Origin: a virus
Reading direction: 5' to 3' (one strand)
DNA: 64,000 nt
Virus record (IMG/VR): IMGVR_UViG_3300021137_000001
Span: 186,001-250,000 of that record
In this document: positions 7,107-16,137 of the stretch, piece after piece
Layout of the letters: every line of letters starts with the position of its first letter
Numbering within the stretch: position 1 is the stretch's first letter
Program-made: the position numbers and the translations under genes
The notes under the pieces: model-generated
Database searches by the model: none
Seen by the model: only the letters and a program-made list of their open reading frames with translations
Told to the model about the DNA's origin: nothing

Positions 7107-9419
7107 ATGGCAATTAATTCCAATCCTGAGATCGAAGAAATCATTGCGTCAGCTACAGAGTTAGCACGTGACTACAGGCATGAATACGTAACATTAGAGC
7201 ATTTGTTGATTGCATTAATTGAGTTTAGATCATTTAAAAAGTTACTAACTGAATACGGTGTTGATACTGCTCCGTTGCTAACAGACTTGTACGAGTATAC
7301 CGCACAGCAACATCACATTGTTGACTTAACAGACACAGAGAAAGAAATTGTTCCACAACGTACACACAGCTTAGAACGTGTGTTTAATCGTGCATTTACG
7401 CAGGTATTGTTTACAGCACGTGAGCAAATGGAGCCGGTTGATTTGTTCCTAAGCATCAGCCAAGAAACTAATAGTCACGCCGCTTACTTTATGCTTAAAT
7501 GGGGTATTGTTCGTAAAGACTTAGTTAAGTATTACGCTGAAAAATACATCGACAAAGGTGCTAAAGCGAAAGATCCAAAAATTAAGCAAGATTATGCAGA
7601 TGCAATTTTAGAAGAGTATTGCACAAACTTAAATGCAGTTGCTACTGATGGTAAGATTGATCCGGTTATTGGTCGCGAGTTCGAATTAGAAGAGATTGCG
7701 CAAGTACTTGCACGTCGACATAAATCAAACGTATTGATGATTGGTGATCCGGGTGTAGGTAAAACTGCTATTGCAGAAGGACTTGCATACAAAATCGTTA
7801 ACGGTGATGTACCAGCTTACTTGAAACCATACACAGTCTACAACTTAGAGATTGGTAGTTTACTTGCAGGTAGTAAATATCGCGGCGAGTTTGAAGAAAA
7901 ACTTAAAGATGTATTGGGTGCGCTTAATGAAAAGGGTAATGCAATTCTATTCATTGATGAAGCACATCAAATGCAAGGTGCTGGCGCAGGTAGTTCAAGC
8001 AGTGTAGACTTTGCTAATATGCTTAAACCAGCATTAGCCAAAGGTGGCATTAAAGTTATTGCAAGTACTACATACGAAGAATACACACAATCGTTTGAAA
8101 AAGATCGTGCATTAATGCGTCGTTTCTATAAACTAAACATTGATGAGCCAAGCCCAGAAGTAGCTAAAGATATTTTACTTGGACTTAAAGGACACTTTGA
8201 ACAATTTCATAATGGTGTAATTTTAGATGAAGCAATTGAACTTGCTGTTGATTTAAGTGTACGTTATCAAACAGACAAACGTTTACCTGATAAAGCCATT
8301 GACTTGATTGATATGAGTTGTGCTCGTCTTAAAATTAACAATCCAACTTGGGTTGTTGGTGCAGACGACATTATCGAAACACTTGCTAAAGCAACTAAGA
8401 TTCCAAAAGAGAACTTTGATAGCAAACATGCATCGACTTCATTGCCAAGTTTAGAAAGCAATATTAAAGATAAACTATACGGACAAGATAGTGCTGTTGA
8501 CGCAGTACTTGAGAAGATTTATGTTGCTAAGGCTGGTTTAAAAGCACACAACAAACCAATTGGTAACTTCTTATTCTTAGGCCCAACCGGTACAGGTAAA
8601 ACAGAGTTAGCTAAATTGCTTAGTGAAAACTTAGGTATGAAATTAATCCGCTTTGATATGAGTGAATACCAAGAGAAGCATGCAATGGCTAAACTTATTG
8701 GTGCTCCTCCGGGCTATGTTGGGTACGAAGATGGTAACTTAGGCGGCGGCTTGTTAATCAGTGAAGTCGAACGTAACCCACATTCAATTATCTTATTAGA
8801 TGAAATTGAAAAAGCTCACCCAGACATTAGTAACTTGTTGTTGCAAATTATGGACGAAGGCACAATTACTGGTAGTAACGGTAAGAAAGCGGATTGTCGC
8901 AATGCTATGCTAGTGCTAACAAGTAACTTAGGTTCAGCAGACAACGAGCAAAACAACATTGGCTTTGGGCGCGAGTTGCAAAAGTCAGGCGAAGATGATA
9001 GTGCTGTTAAAAAGTTCTTCAAACCAGAGTTTCGCAATCGTTTAGATGCAGTGGTTAAGTTTAACGGACTAGATAAGATTAGCATGAAGAAGATTGTTGT
9101 TAAATTCTTAAACGAGCTTAATGAATTACTAGCAGAGAAATCAATTAAACTACGTTCATCTGAAGCATTAGTCGATCACTTAGTCGAAGTTGGATTTGAC
9201 AGAGCAATGGGCGCACGTCCTTTAGCACGTAAGATTAGCGAGCTAATTAAAGTGCCATTAAGTAAAAAAATACTGTTTGAAAACATTAGTGTCGGTAGTA
9301 CAATTACGGCAGACTATAGCAACGAAGCAGTTGAGTTTATTGTTGTAGAACCAATTGATGAAATTGCATTATTGGAAAACAAAACAGTTGACGATAATGG
9401 CTTTATTATAGTAGAATAA
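7107..9419 (+). CDS. clpA-like: ClpA-like AAA+ unfoldase
   Basis: A 770-residue Hsp100 protein, close to the size of E. coli ClpA (758). It has an N domain (1-150), AAA1 with Walker A GDPGVGKTA (about 212) and Walker B ILFIDEAH (about 280), and AAA2 with GPTGTGKTE (about 491) and IILLDEIEKAHP. There is no ClpB-type middle domain, so it is an unfoldase rather than a disaggregase. NNIGFGRE near residue 616 sits where ClpA and ClpX carry the IGF/IGL loop that docks on ClpP, so host ClpP may be recruited. RAMGARPLAR matches the end of ClpA. It shares a transcript with the DnaJ-like gene. Confidence 0.93.
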   Translation: MAINSNPEIEEIIASATELARDYRHEYVTLEHLLIALIEFRSFKKLLTEYGVDTAPLLTDLYEYTAQQHHIVDLTDTEKEIVPQRTHSLERVFNRAFTQVLFTAREQMEPVDLFLSISQETNSHAAYFMLKWGIVRKDLVKYYAEKYIDKGAKAKDPKIKQDYADAILEEYCTNLNAVATDGKIDPVIGREFELEEIAQVLARRHKSNVLMIGDPGVGKTAIAEGLAYKIVNGDVPAYLKPYTVYNLEIGSLLAGSKYRGEFEEKLKDVLGALNEKGNAILFIDEAHQMQGAGAGSSSSVDFANMLKPALAKGGIKVIASTTYEEYTQSFEKDRALMRRFYKLNIDEPSPEVAKDILLGLKGHFEQFHNGVILDEAIELAVDLSVRYQTDKRLPDKAIDLIDMSCARLKINNPTWVVGADDIIETLAKATKIPKENFDSKHASTSLPSLESNIKDKLYGQDSAVDAVLEKIYVAKAGLKAHNKPIGNFLFLGPTGTGKTELAKLLSENLGMKLIRFDMSEYQEKHAMAKLIGAPPGYVGYEDGNLGGGLLISEVERNPHSIILLDEIEKAHPDISNLLLQIMDEGTITGSNGKKADCRNAMLVLTSNLGSADNEQNNIGFGRELQKSGEDDSAVKKFFKPEFRNRLDAVVKFNGLDKISMKKIVVKFLNELNELLAEKSIKLRSSEALVDHLVEVGFDRAMGARPLARKISELIKVPLSKKILFENISVGSTITADYSNEAVEFIVVEPIDEIALLENKTVDDNGFIIVE

Positions 9420-9439
9420 TTTATGTGCATATTTGCCGT

Positions 9440-9447
9440 GATAAATA
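9440..9447 (+). promoter_or_regulatory. Candidate late promoter (GATAAATA)
   Basis: GATAAATA is one base from the T4 late consensus and lies 29 bases before the start of a small gene. No -35 box is seen. Confidence 0.4.
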
Positions 9448-9476
9448 ATTATATACAGTTATTATGAGGATATATC

Positions 9477-9641
9477 ATGGCAAAGTTACACGAAGAAGTA
9501 GTGATTATTAAAGTTAGTACGTTACTTAAAGATGATGCAGCTGCTTCAACTATCTTATCAGCTGACATATTAGCTAGTTTAGAAGCAGTAGTACAAGAAC
9601 TTGCTGGTGCAGGCGCACTAGTAGAAATTACAGTAGCATAA
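9477..9641 (+). CDS. Small acidic protein, 54 aa
   Basis: ATG at 9477 with ATGAGGATAT upstream; stop at 9639-9641. The sequence starts MAKLHEEVVIIKVSTLLKD and alternates strand and helix, ending in a Val-rich strand (ALVEITVA). It looks like a small folded protein. No family is recognised. It sits between the chaperones and a glycosyltransferase behind a late-type promoter. Confidence 0.6.
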   Translation: MAKLHEEVVIIKVSTLLKDDAAASTILSADILASLEAVVQELAGAGALVEITVA

Positions 9642-9666
9642 TTCAATTTAAAAAGAGAGATTTTCA

Positions 9667-10515
9667 ATGGCAACTAAACCTAATTCAAAACGTATCAAAC
9701 CTAATCAGCCAGCAATGGTTAATGCCGCACTTCCGCAAGCACAACAAGCACAACCAGACTTTAGTAAGTATCATATTCACTTTGCAATCCCATGTTACGG
9801 TGGTATGGTAAACGAGCCAACTATGACTAGTTTCTTACGTTTTGTGCTTATGGCGCAACGTGCAGGACTACAATGGTCGCTTGATACTATGGTTAATGAG
9901 TCACTTGTAACACGTGCTCGTAACAACTTAGTTGCTAAGATGATGACTAATGAAAAAGCAACACATTTTATGTTTATTGACTCTGACATTAGATTCCAGC
10001 CAGAGTCGATCTTTCAAATGATCCTATGCGAAAAAGACATCATTGGTGGTTTGTATCCTAAAAAAGCATTACCAATTAGCTATGTAATTAATGTACAACC
10101 CGGTACTACAATTGAAAATGATATTTTTAAAGTAGACACAATGGGCACTGGCTTTATGATGTTTAAGAAAACAGTTGTTGAGAAGATGATTGAACATTAC
10201 GGCCCAACTACAAAATATGTAGATGATGTTGGTCTAGGTAAACAATACGAACCATATATGTACTCATTGTTTGATTGTGAAATTGATGAGAAAGGTCACT
10301 ATCTGTCAGAAGATTGGTTGTTCTGCAGACGCTGGCAGAAACTTGGTGGCGAGATTTATGCGCATAGTAAAGTGCTATTGAATCATTGTGGTCACTATGA
10401 GTTTGCAGGTGATTTAAGTGTATTGACTGGCGGTAAACCAACAATGCCAGATATTACGCCAGATCAAATAGCTGCAAAAGCTACAGCAGAACCAGTGCAA
10501 CACCAACCGGTATAA
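9667..10515 (+). CDS. GT-A glycosyltransferase
   Basis: A 282-residue cytosolic glycosyltransferase. After a Pro/Gln-rich leader (1-35), the sugar-nucleotide domain opens with HIHFAIPCYGGMV; NLVAKMMTNEKATHFMFIDSD ends in the DxD metal-binding motif (DSD near residue 111), and GTGFMMFKK and LSEDWLFCRRW supply the acceptor-side residues (ED pair). A late-type promoter lies upstream of the small gene before it. It could glycosylate a virion protein, the modified DNA or host surface glycans; the sequence does not decide which. Confidence 0.82.
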   Translation: MATKPNSKRIKPNQPAMVNAALPQAQQAQPDFSKYHIHFAIPCYGGMVNEPTMTSFLRFVLMAQRAGLQWSLDTMVNESLVTRARNNLVAKMMTNEKATHFMFIDSDIRFQPESIFQMILCEKDIIGGLYPKKALPISYVINVQPGTTIENDIFKVDTMGTGFMMFKKTVVEKMIEHYGPTTKYVDDVGLGKQYEPYMYSLFDCEIDEKGHYLSEDWLFCRRWQKLGGEIYAHSKVLLNHCGHYEFAGDLSVLTGGKPTMPDITPDQIAAKATAEPVQHQPV

Positions 10516-10518
10516 ATT

Positions 10519-10965
10519 ATGGAACACGAATCACTAGAATTTGCGGTTACAGTTAGTGGAACATATTGGGATAGAAAACCACAGTTTTCTATCTGGTTAG
10601 ATGACCATGTTATTATCCAAACTTCAATTTCTAGTGAGTCGCAACAACCCCACAAGTTTACCCGCACAATAGATGAAGGTGAGCATACTCTCAAAATTCG
10701 TTTAGAAAACAAAACATCTAGTGATACACAAATAGTTAATGGTGAAGTAACTAACGATATGATACTTAACATTGATGATATCACAATTGATGATATATCG
10801 CTCGGGCAGTTGTTGTGGGACGCAGAATACAAATTAGATAAACCACAACAGTATAATGGCAAAGAGATAACTGAGTTAGATAATTGTGTCAATCTCGGGT
10901 GGAATGGCACGTATGTACTTAAATTCACAAGTCCTTTTTACATTTGGCTGCTCGAGAAACTTTAA
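10519..10965 (+). CDS. Beta-sandwich protein, possible carbohydrate-binding module
   Basis: A 148-residue protein with alternating strands. TIDEGEHTLKIRLENK resembles the Ca-dependent xylan-binding type of carbohydrate-binding module, and ILNIDDITIDDISL continues the pattern. No signal peptide. It follows the glycosyltransferase by four bases, which fits sugar recognition by a virion protein. The gene at 12169 codes for a similar short beta-rich protein. Family assignment is tentative. Confidence 0.6.
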   Translation: MEHESLEFAVTVSGTYWDRKPQFSIWLDDHVIIQTSISSESQQPHKFTRTIDEGEHTLKIRLENKTSSDTQIVNGEVTNDMILNIDDITIDDISLGQLLWDAEYKLDKPQQYNGKEITELDNCVNLGWNGTYVLKFTSPFYIWLLEKL

Positions 10966-11006
10966 AAAACTTTAAACTAAATATAGTAATAGCTACAGGA
11001 TTACTA

Positions 11007-12167
11007 ATGTTTTTATCACAACTTTTTGAATCAACAATTAAACATGCATCATTTTGCTTTGGTCGCATGAACCCACCTACTCTCGGGCACGGGCAATTAA
11101 TTGACACAGTAGCGCAAGCTGCACAAGGTGGAGATTACTTTGTGTTTGCAAGTGGTACACAAGATAAGAAAAAGAATCCGTTAGATTACGCTACAAAAAT
11201 TAAATTCCTCAGAGCTTTGTTTCCCGAACAAGCAAGTCACATTGTAAACGACCCAACACTAAAAACTATCATGCAAGTTGCTGAGTGGTTGTATGCACAG
11301 GGTTATAGATCAGTTACGTTTGTAGCTGGTAGCGATAGACTTGATAGCTTTAAACAATTATTAACTAGTTACAATGGTGTCGAAGGTAAAGATGTTTACT
11401 ACAAATTTGATGCTATTAACTTTGTAAGCAGTGGCGAACGTGACCCAGATGCTGATGGTATTGCTGGTATTAGTGCTAGTGGCGCACGTGAAGCGGCTGT
11501 TAATAGTGATATCAATGCATTTGCGCAAGCAACAGGCGCCGGTAAACTAACACAACCATTGTATGATGCAGTACGTAAGGGTATGTTGTTAGAAGGCTTA
11601 CATGAAAGTTTTCCGGAAGTCTACAGCAACATTGTTGATGCTGCTATTAATGCCAGACGAAAAGGTAAGAAAGTAGTTAAGTCAGCGGGCGGTTACTATA
11701 AAGTTACTGACAAGACTGATTTGGCGACCGAAATAGTTCCTAACGAAGAATACTTATTAAAACAAAGAACTATTATTGCTCGTGTTAAAACAATTGATTT
11801 TGAAATTATTAAAAATTTCGAAAGACCATTTGGACAAGAACGAGTAGAATTAGCACATAGTCTACCTATCGATCCAAAAACTAACAGGTTTATAAATGTT
11901 GACGACTGGGTCAATGGATTAGATAAGCTACGTCAAAAATATTTTGCCAAAGAATACGACGATCTTGAGACAGAAAAACGTAAACTTAGAACTGAACTTA
12001 AGATTCTAAGAAAAACTGAGAAAGCATATACAGAATTAGCAGAGTGCAGTGGCTACATTCCAAAGAATAAGAAAGAAGCAAAAGATCCACGCTGGAGTAA
12101 TTCTCTTACTGTAGATATTAAACCAGGTGCGATTAACAAAAATCTCAAAGCATTGCGCTTAATTTAA
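11007..12167 (+). CDS. Nucleotidyltransferase (NMN adenylyltransferase-like), probable capsid cargo
   Basis: A 386-residue protein. ATG 11007 is chosen over an in-frame TTG at 10944 because ACAGGA lies 6 bases upstream. The N-terminus MFLSQLFES matches the capsid-targeting pattern seen in many neighbours. Residues 15-200 form a cytidylyltransferase-type fold: FGRMNPPTLGHGQ carries the (H/T)xGH nucleotide site, FVAGSDR follows, and ISASGAR matches ISxTxxR. It would join a nucleotide to a phosphorylated small molecule such as NMN. The C-terminal half (200-386) is charged and helical. If ejected, it could act on the host NAD pool; this is inference. Confidence 0.78.
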   Translation: MFLSQLFESTIKHASFCFGRMNPPTLGHGQLIDTVAQAAQGGDYFVFASGTQDKKKNPLDYATKIKFLRALFPEQASHIVNDPTLKTIMQVAEWLYAQGYRSVTFVAGSDRLDSFKQLLTSYNGVEGKDVYYKFDAINFVSSGERDPDADGIAGISASGAREAAVNSDINAFAQATGAGKLTQPLYDAVRKGMLLEGLHESFPEVYSNIVDAAINARRKGKKVVKSAGGYYKVTDKTDLATEIVPNEEYLLKQRTIIARVKTIDFEIIKNFERPFGQERVELAHSLPIDPKTNRFINVDDWVNGLDKLRQKYFAKEYDDLETEKRKLRTELKILRKTEKAYTELAECSGYIPKNKKEAKDPRWSNSLTVDIKPGAINKNLKALRLI

Positions 12168-12168
12168 T

Positions 12169-12480
12169 ATGAATGCAGTAAATCTTACAGTTGAAGTACA
12201 CTGTTTAAAGCCAAGCTGGGTCAATCACGAAAACAACAAATATCGCATATATGTCAATGATGATTTATTAACCGAACGCACATGGATATGGGAATTAAAT
12301 ACCTTAATCAATGAAAATATCTGGGTCATTATTCCCGCAAATAGTACTAATACTGTTAGACTCGAACAAATTCTACAAGATAAATCAGTAGCTCAATTCG
12401 CACTTCGTAATTTACAAGTTGCCGATGCGCCATTTACCTCAGAACAAATCAATGATCTAACCATAAGTTTTACATTGTAA
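12169..12480 (+). CDS. Small beta-rich protein of unknown function
   Basis: A 103-residue protein with alternating beta strands (NLTVEVHCLKPSW, KYRIYVNDDLL, TNTVRLEQIL). It resembles the protein at 10519 in style, perhaps a short carbohydrate-binding or virion-decoration domain. It begins one base after the stop of the nucleotidyltransferase gene. No family is recognised. Confidence 0.6.
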   Translation: MNAVNLTVEVHCLKPSWVNHENNKYRIYVNDDLLTERTWIWELNTLINENIWVIIPANSTNTVRLEQILQDKSVAQFALRNLQVADAPFTSEQINDLTISFTL

Positions 12481-12486
12481 TAAATA
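12479..12486 (+). promoter_or_regulatory. Candidate late promoter (AATAAATA)
   Basis: AATAAATAC overlaps the stop of the previous gene and lies 5 bases before ATG 12492, so a transcript starting here would probably serve the large gene at 12662 and its downstream genes. Confidence 0.4.
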
Positions 12487-12491
12487 CATAT

Positions 12492-12665
12492 ATGAAAATA
12501 AATGACATTATTCAACGACCAGACTTAACCGAAGATGCAACAGGCGGCGGTACAAGTGCCGGCGCAATTGCTACAATCCCAGGTGTTGGTACAGGTGCTA
12601 AAGTGGGCGCACTGTTCGGTGGCACTTATAAACAACCTAAAACTAAAAAGAGAAAAACGAAATGA
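12492..12665 (+). CDS. Small glycine-rich protein with a cargo-type leader, 57 aa
   Basis: ATG 12492 to TGA 12663-12665, overlapping the next gene by ATGA. The N-terminus MKINDIIQRPDLTEDA looks like the capsid-targeting leaders of neighbouring genes, with a (L/I)xE-type end (LTE). The rest is a Gly/Ala stretch (TGGGTSAGAIATIPGVGTGA), similar to glycine-zipper membrane-active peptides, and a basic tail (KPKTKKRKTK-like). A small ejected, possibly membrane-inserting peptide is a reasonable guess. Confidence 0.6.
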   Translation: MKINDIIQRPDLTEDATGGGTSAGAIATIPGVGTGAKVGALFGGTYKQPKTKKRKTK

Positions 12666-15544
12666 TGCGTAAACTATTAGAAGCTATGACTAAATTTGCT
12701 AACCCTGAACAAAAACCGGGTGAGCAGTGGAAGGGTACAGATAAGGGTACTCCGGGCAATAAATTAGTAGGTAGCGCAGATGAAAGTGTGCTTAAAGATT
12801 TAAGCAAAGGTCAAACTCCAAAAACTAAAGAAGAAGAATTAGCTGAAGCATTTGCTAACTTTAACGAAGATGACTTAGGTGTAGAAGAAAAACGCCCACA
12901 TCGCACTGGTTCACGTGCAGATAGAGTTGGCGAACGTGGACATAAAGAACAACCTCGTTACACAACAGTTAAAGACAATGTAGACGAAGCAACTGCTGCA
13001 GAACTTAAAGTAGGAGATCACGTTACAGCAAATACAAGTAAAGGTGAAAAGTGGAATGAATCTGCTGATATGTTTAAAGCTGGACAACGTGCTATTAAGA
13101 ATATAAAATCTACAGAGCAACAACGTAAAGCAGAAGCAAACAAAATGGCGCAAGCGCAATCACAGATTGATGTAGATAAAGAAAACGAGCGTGATAGATT
13201 TAGTCAAGAAGAATTATACCCATCAGATGACTCACATGATTTAGATGAAGGTGCTGCTGACGTTTACTCAATAACATCAGAAAGAAATGGTAGAGAGCGT
13301 AGTAAGTCTGGTACGTTAGCTGAACTTATTGAATACTATGGCTACACATTAGAAACTGGTAAATCATACGAACATGAACGTGGTAACAGCAAAATCAATC
13401 TTAACCCGAAAAATATTGAATCATTGGTGCAAAATTTAAACAATGCTAAAAGCAATGCAGCGGCTAATGGACAAAGTAACGAACGCTTTTACGTAGATAA
13501 TGGTAACATGGCAGAAGGTAAACACTTTAAAACAGCTTACGGTTGGGCAGGTGGACGTAATGAAAAGACTGGTAAAATGTACAAACATCCAGATCAAATC
13601 AAAGCAGACCGAGAAGCAAACAAAATGGCACAAGCTCAAGCACAAATTGATGCAGACAGAGAAAAAGAACGTGACAGATTTAGTCAAGAAGAACTATATC
13701 CATCAGATGACTCACACGATTTAGATGAAGCAGCTTATGATCCAACTATGGGATATTCTGGCAGCAAATGGAATTATACTCCATCTAAAATTGAGCGACA
13801 AAAAGAAAAAAGAGTGCCGCTACGAACATTCCAAGAATTGTGTGATATGTTAGGTATAAGCCGACACGCCATGGCAAATATTGCAAAAAAAGTATCCGAC
13901 TTTCCGAAACCAATCCCGGGTATTGGCGGTAAAAAAACATATTATGATCCACAAAAATTTATACAGTGGGCTAAACAAAACGATATAAAAAAATATCTAC
14001 CTAATCAATCTAACGCAGAAGTAGCGGAAGGATGGGGTGCTGATACACAGAAAGCTGAATCAAGTCGCAGTACTGCGGCATGGGATACGCTACGTGCTAA
14101 GTACGCCAATGATCCGGCAATTATCAAAAGATTAAACTATCTTGAGCGTATGAACTGGACAGCAGCCGCAGCAGAAAAGAAAGCTAACGCTGGTGAAATT
14201 AAAGGTGTTGCTGAAAGCAAAGCAGATACAACAGGTTCGTGGGTTGTACATAGTGGTAGCAAAGTAAAGAAATTTAAAACACGCGATGGTGCTAAAGCCT
14301 ATGCTGAAAAGAATGGCGGTAAAGTAGCATCAAGCGAATTCTATGCAGACAAAGTACAAAAAGATATTAACGAAGATGTATCTTCAACAGATCCATTAGA
14401 AGGTGCGTTACTTAATGCTATCCAAGAGTTAGTTAGTCAAGGTCATAAAGATGTAGACCCGATGGTGTTAACTAATATGGTGGTTGCGGCTACAAGTCAG
14501 CCATTCTTACTTAAAGACTTAGTTGATGCTAATAACAACAGTTTAGCAATACAGCATTATATTGATAGTATTAGCCCAAGCAAAGTTAAGTTCTCAACTG
14601 ATACATTAACAGTTAAGAATGAAGATCCAAGTAAAGACAAAGCTAAATCACAAGCTGGTGTAAGCAGTATGGCCAGCAGAGCTGCAAATCGTAGCAGACT
14701 TGGTGAAGGTACAGAAGGTTTGCCAGCTAAAGCAATTGATATGATTAAGAAAATTGCAATGTCAACAGCAACACCAGAACATAAAAAAGCCGCAATTGAT
14801 GCTATTGTTGCTAAGTTCAGTAGTGTGACAGAAATGCGCCCAGATGCTGTTCCTAGTGATAGCACTGCAAGTCCATTGACTTATGCAGAGGTAACTGAAG
14901 GTATCGAAACTCCTTTACAAAATAAAGAAGATTATACTGCTAAACGTAAAGCACTACAAGATATACAATTAGATCCAGATACCAACAAAGATCCACAACT
15001 TGCAGCTGAATTAGCACGTAGATTGGGTAGTTTGAATCAACAGTACACAGACTTGCAAAGCAAATTGCGTGAATTTAAAGAATCACGTGGGCATAAAGCT
15101 ATTGCTACTAAGTTAGGTAATATAGATCGTATGCAGAATGTGCAAATTCCTACACCAGCAGAACGTAGAGAACAATTACGTATTGCTAAAGCTAAGGAAG
15201 AAGTTGGTAAAAAGCAAGTTAAAGAATTTGCGGCTCCAGGTGCTAATCCTGCTCCAGTAACAAATGCTACTCAACCAGTTGTTGATCCAGCCGCAGCGCA
15301 AAAGGTGGCAACTGCAACAAGTACAATTAAAAGTGCAACTGGTTCTACTGTAGCGGCACCTGTATTAGCTACAGCACTCGATGCTGCAAGTCAAGGACAA
15401 GCAAATCCGGCGCAAGTAAAAGCAATTGCACCGATTGCTAATGTAGTTGATGCTGCAACTAAAGATCCTAAACTAGCTGGACAGTTTAAGACACTGGCGA
15501 CGCAAGCACAACAATCACTAAAAGCACAACAAAAACCGCAATAA
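12662..15544 (+). CDS. Large multidomain virion protein, possibly a processed polyprotein
   Basis: A 960-residue, highly charged protein beginning MMRKLLEAMTK. Most of it is low complexity or helical. Visible pieces: a 39-residue repeat in two copies (ERDRFSQEELYPSDDSHDL); a helix-turn-helix-like segment near residues 385-450 (RTFQELCDMLGISRHAMA, GGKKTYYDPQKFIQWA); a short WVVHSGSKVKKFKTRDGAKA module also seen in the protein at 16138; and an Ala/Pro-rich C-terminus. At least nine hydrophobic-x-E sites followed by A, G, S, D or M are spread along it (LAE, VDE, LDE twice, VAE twice, INE, VTE twice), as expected for T4 gp21-type prohead protease sites. It is probably packaged in the head; this is inference. 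Confidence 0.7.
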   Translation: MMRKLLEAMTKFANPEQKPGEQWKGTDKGTPGNKLVGSADESVLKDLSKGQTPKTKEEELAEAFANFNEDDLGVEEKRPHRTGSRADRVGERGHKEQPRYTTVKDNVDEATAAELKVGDHVTANTSKGEKWNESADMFKAGQRAIKNIKSTEQQRKAEANKMAQAQSQIDVDKENERDRFSQEELYPSDDSHDLDEGAADVYSITSERNGRERSKSGTLAELIEYYGYTLETGKSYEHERGNSKINLNPKNIESLVQNLNNAKSNAAANGQSNERFYVDNGNMAEGKHFKTAYGWAGGRNEKTGKMYKHPDQIKADREANKMAQAQAQIDADREKERDRFSQEELYPSDDSHDLDEAAYDPTMGYSGSKWNYTPSKIERQKEKRVPLRTFQELCDMLGISRHAMANIAKKVSDFPKPIPGIGGKKTYYDPQKFIQWAKQNDIKKYLPNQSNAEVAEGWGADTQKAESSRSTAAWDTLRAKYANDPAIIKRLNYLERMNWTAAAAEKKANAGEIKGVAESKADTTGSWVVHSGSKVKKFKTRDGAKAYAEKNGGKVASSEFYADKVQKDINEDVSSTDPLEGALLNAIQELVSQGHKDVDPMVLTNMVVAATSQPFLLKDLVDANNNSLAIQHYIDSISPSKVKFSTDTLTVKNEDPSKDKAKSQAGVSSMASRAANRSRLGEGTEGLPAKAIDMIKKIAMSTATPEHKKAAIDAIVAKFSSVTEMRPDAVPSDSTASPLTYAEVTEGIETPLQNKEDYTAKRKALQDIQLDPDTNKDPQLAAELARRLGSLNQQYTDLQSKLREFKESRGHKAIATKLGNIDRMQNVQIPTPAERREQLRIAKAKEEVGKKQVKEFAAPGANPAPVTNATQPVVDPAAAQKVATATSTIKSATGSTVAAPVLATALDAASQGQANPAQVKAIAPIANVVDAATKDPKLAGQFKTLATQAQQSLKAQQKPQ
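13132..13250 (+). repeat. In-frame direct repeat, copy 1 (copy 2 at 13612-13730)
   Basis: Two 119-base copies, 480 bases apart, code for nearly the same 39 residues (EANKMAQAQ, ERDRFSQEELYPSDDSHDL). Most differences are synonymous or conservative (S/A, V/A, K/R), so the peptide is under selection. Each copy ends at an LDE site. Confidence 0.85.
13612..13730 (+). repeat. In-frame direct repeat, copy 2
   Basis: Second copy of the 119-base repeat described at 13132-13250, inside the same reading frame. Bases between the copies code for unrelated sequence. Confidence 0.85.
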
Positions 15545-15549
15545 GTAAA

Positions 15550-16008
15550 TTAATCGTCAATTTCCTCAGGTGCTGCAATTGCTGTACCATCTGAGGATAA
15601 TTCGTGATCTACTTTCTTCAAATATACTTTAACTGCTGATAGCTTAGTAAACATACGGGCAACACGTTTCTTGTTAAGATATACGCAAAACTTACCAGAC
15701 AAATCTTTCTTAACTTCGGCAAGTGTATCACGCTTATACCCAATGTTTGCTGTATATACTGGTTCAATGTCTGCAATTGTATCAAAGCCAAGTAATATAC
15801 TATCACCTTTGTTGCCCACTTTAACTAACTTTGTATCAAAGTAACCACTATTATTTGCCTGTCGCATAATCATTGCCGCGAGCTTAACATTGTTCTCGGC
15901 TACTTGAATTGTGCCATCCGTATCAATCCAATAATCTTCACCCTCGTATGGTCCGTCGATTGGATCACCAATAATGTTACTTAGTTGCTCGGATATAGTT
16001 TGCGTCAT
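15550..16008 (-). CDS. Conserved protein on the minus strand, unknown function
   Basis: A 152-residue protein, the only minus-strand gene in the window that is not a homing endonuclease. It is predicted alpha/beta with an acidic N-terminus (DGPYEGEDYWIDTDGTI) and a basic middle (KFCVYLNKKRVARMFTK). It has its own perfect sigma70-type promoter (16039-16067), so it is expressed early and opposite to the late genes around it. Its stop lies 5 bases from that of the convergent gene ending at 15544. No family is recognised. Confidence 0.72.
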   Translation of the reverse strand: MTQTISEQLSNIIGDPIDGPYEGEDYWIDTDGTIQVAENNVKLAAMIMRQANNSGYFDTKLVKVGNKGDSILLGFDTIADIEPVYTANIGYKRDTLAEVKKDLSGKFCVYLNKKRVARMFTKLSAVKVYLKKVDHELSSDGTAIAAPEEIDD

Positions 16009-16038
16009 AGTTGTTCTCAGTTGTTGTAATATAAAGCT

Positions 16039-16067
16039 ATTATACTACCATTTGTGTCAAAAGTCAA
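16039..16067 (-). promoter_or_regulatory. Sigma70-like promoter on the minus strand
   Basis: Read on the minus strand: TTGACT (16067-16062), 17 bases, TATAAT (16044-16039). It drives the gene at 15550-16008, whose ATG is about 30 bases downstream. Confidence 0.85.
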
Positions 16068-16101
16068 GTCTTTTCGTAAGTTTTACTTAGAATTAAATTA
16101 G

Positions 16102-16109
16102 CATAAATA
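16102..16109 (+). promoter_or_regulatory. Candidate late promoter (CATAAATA)
   Basis: CATAAATAT lies 28 bases before ATG 16138, back to back with the early minus-strand promoter. Confidence 0.45.
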
Positions 16110-16137
16110 TCTTATATGAGTCAGTCTGAGAGAAACT

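Noticed and set aside
10944-11006. Extension of the nucleotidyltransferase to TTG 10944
   Set aside because: It overlaps the previous gene and hides the cargo-type leader MFLSQLFES.
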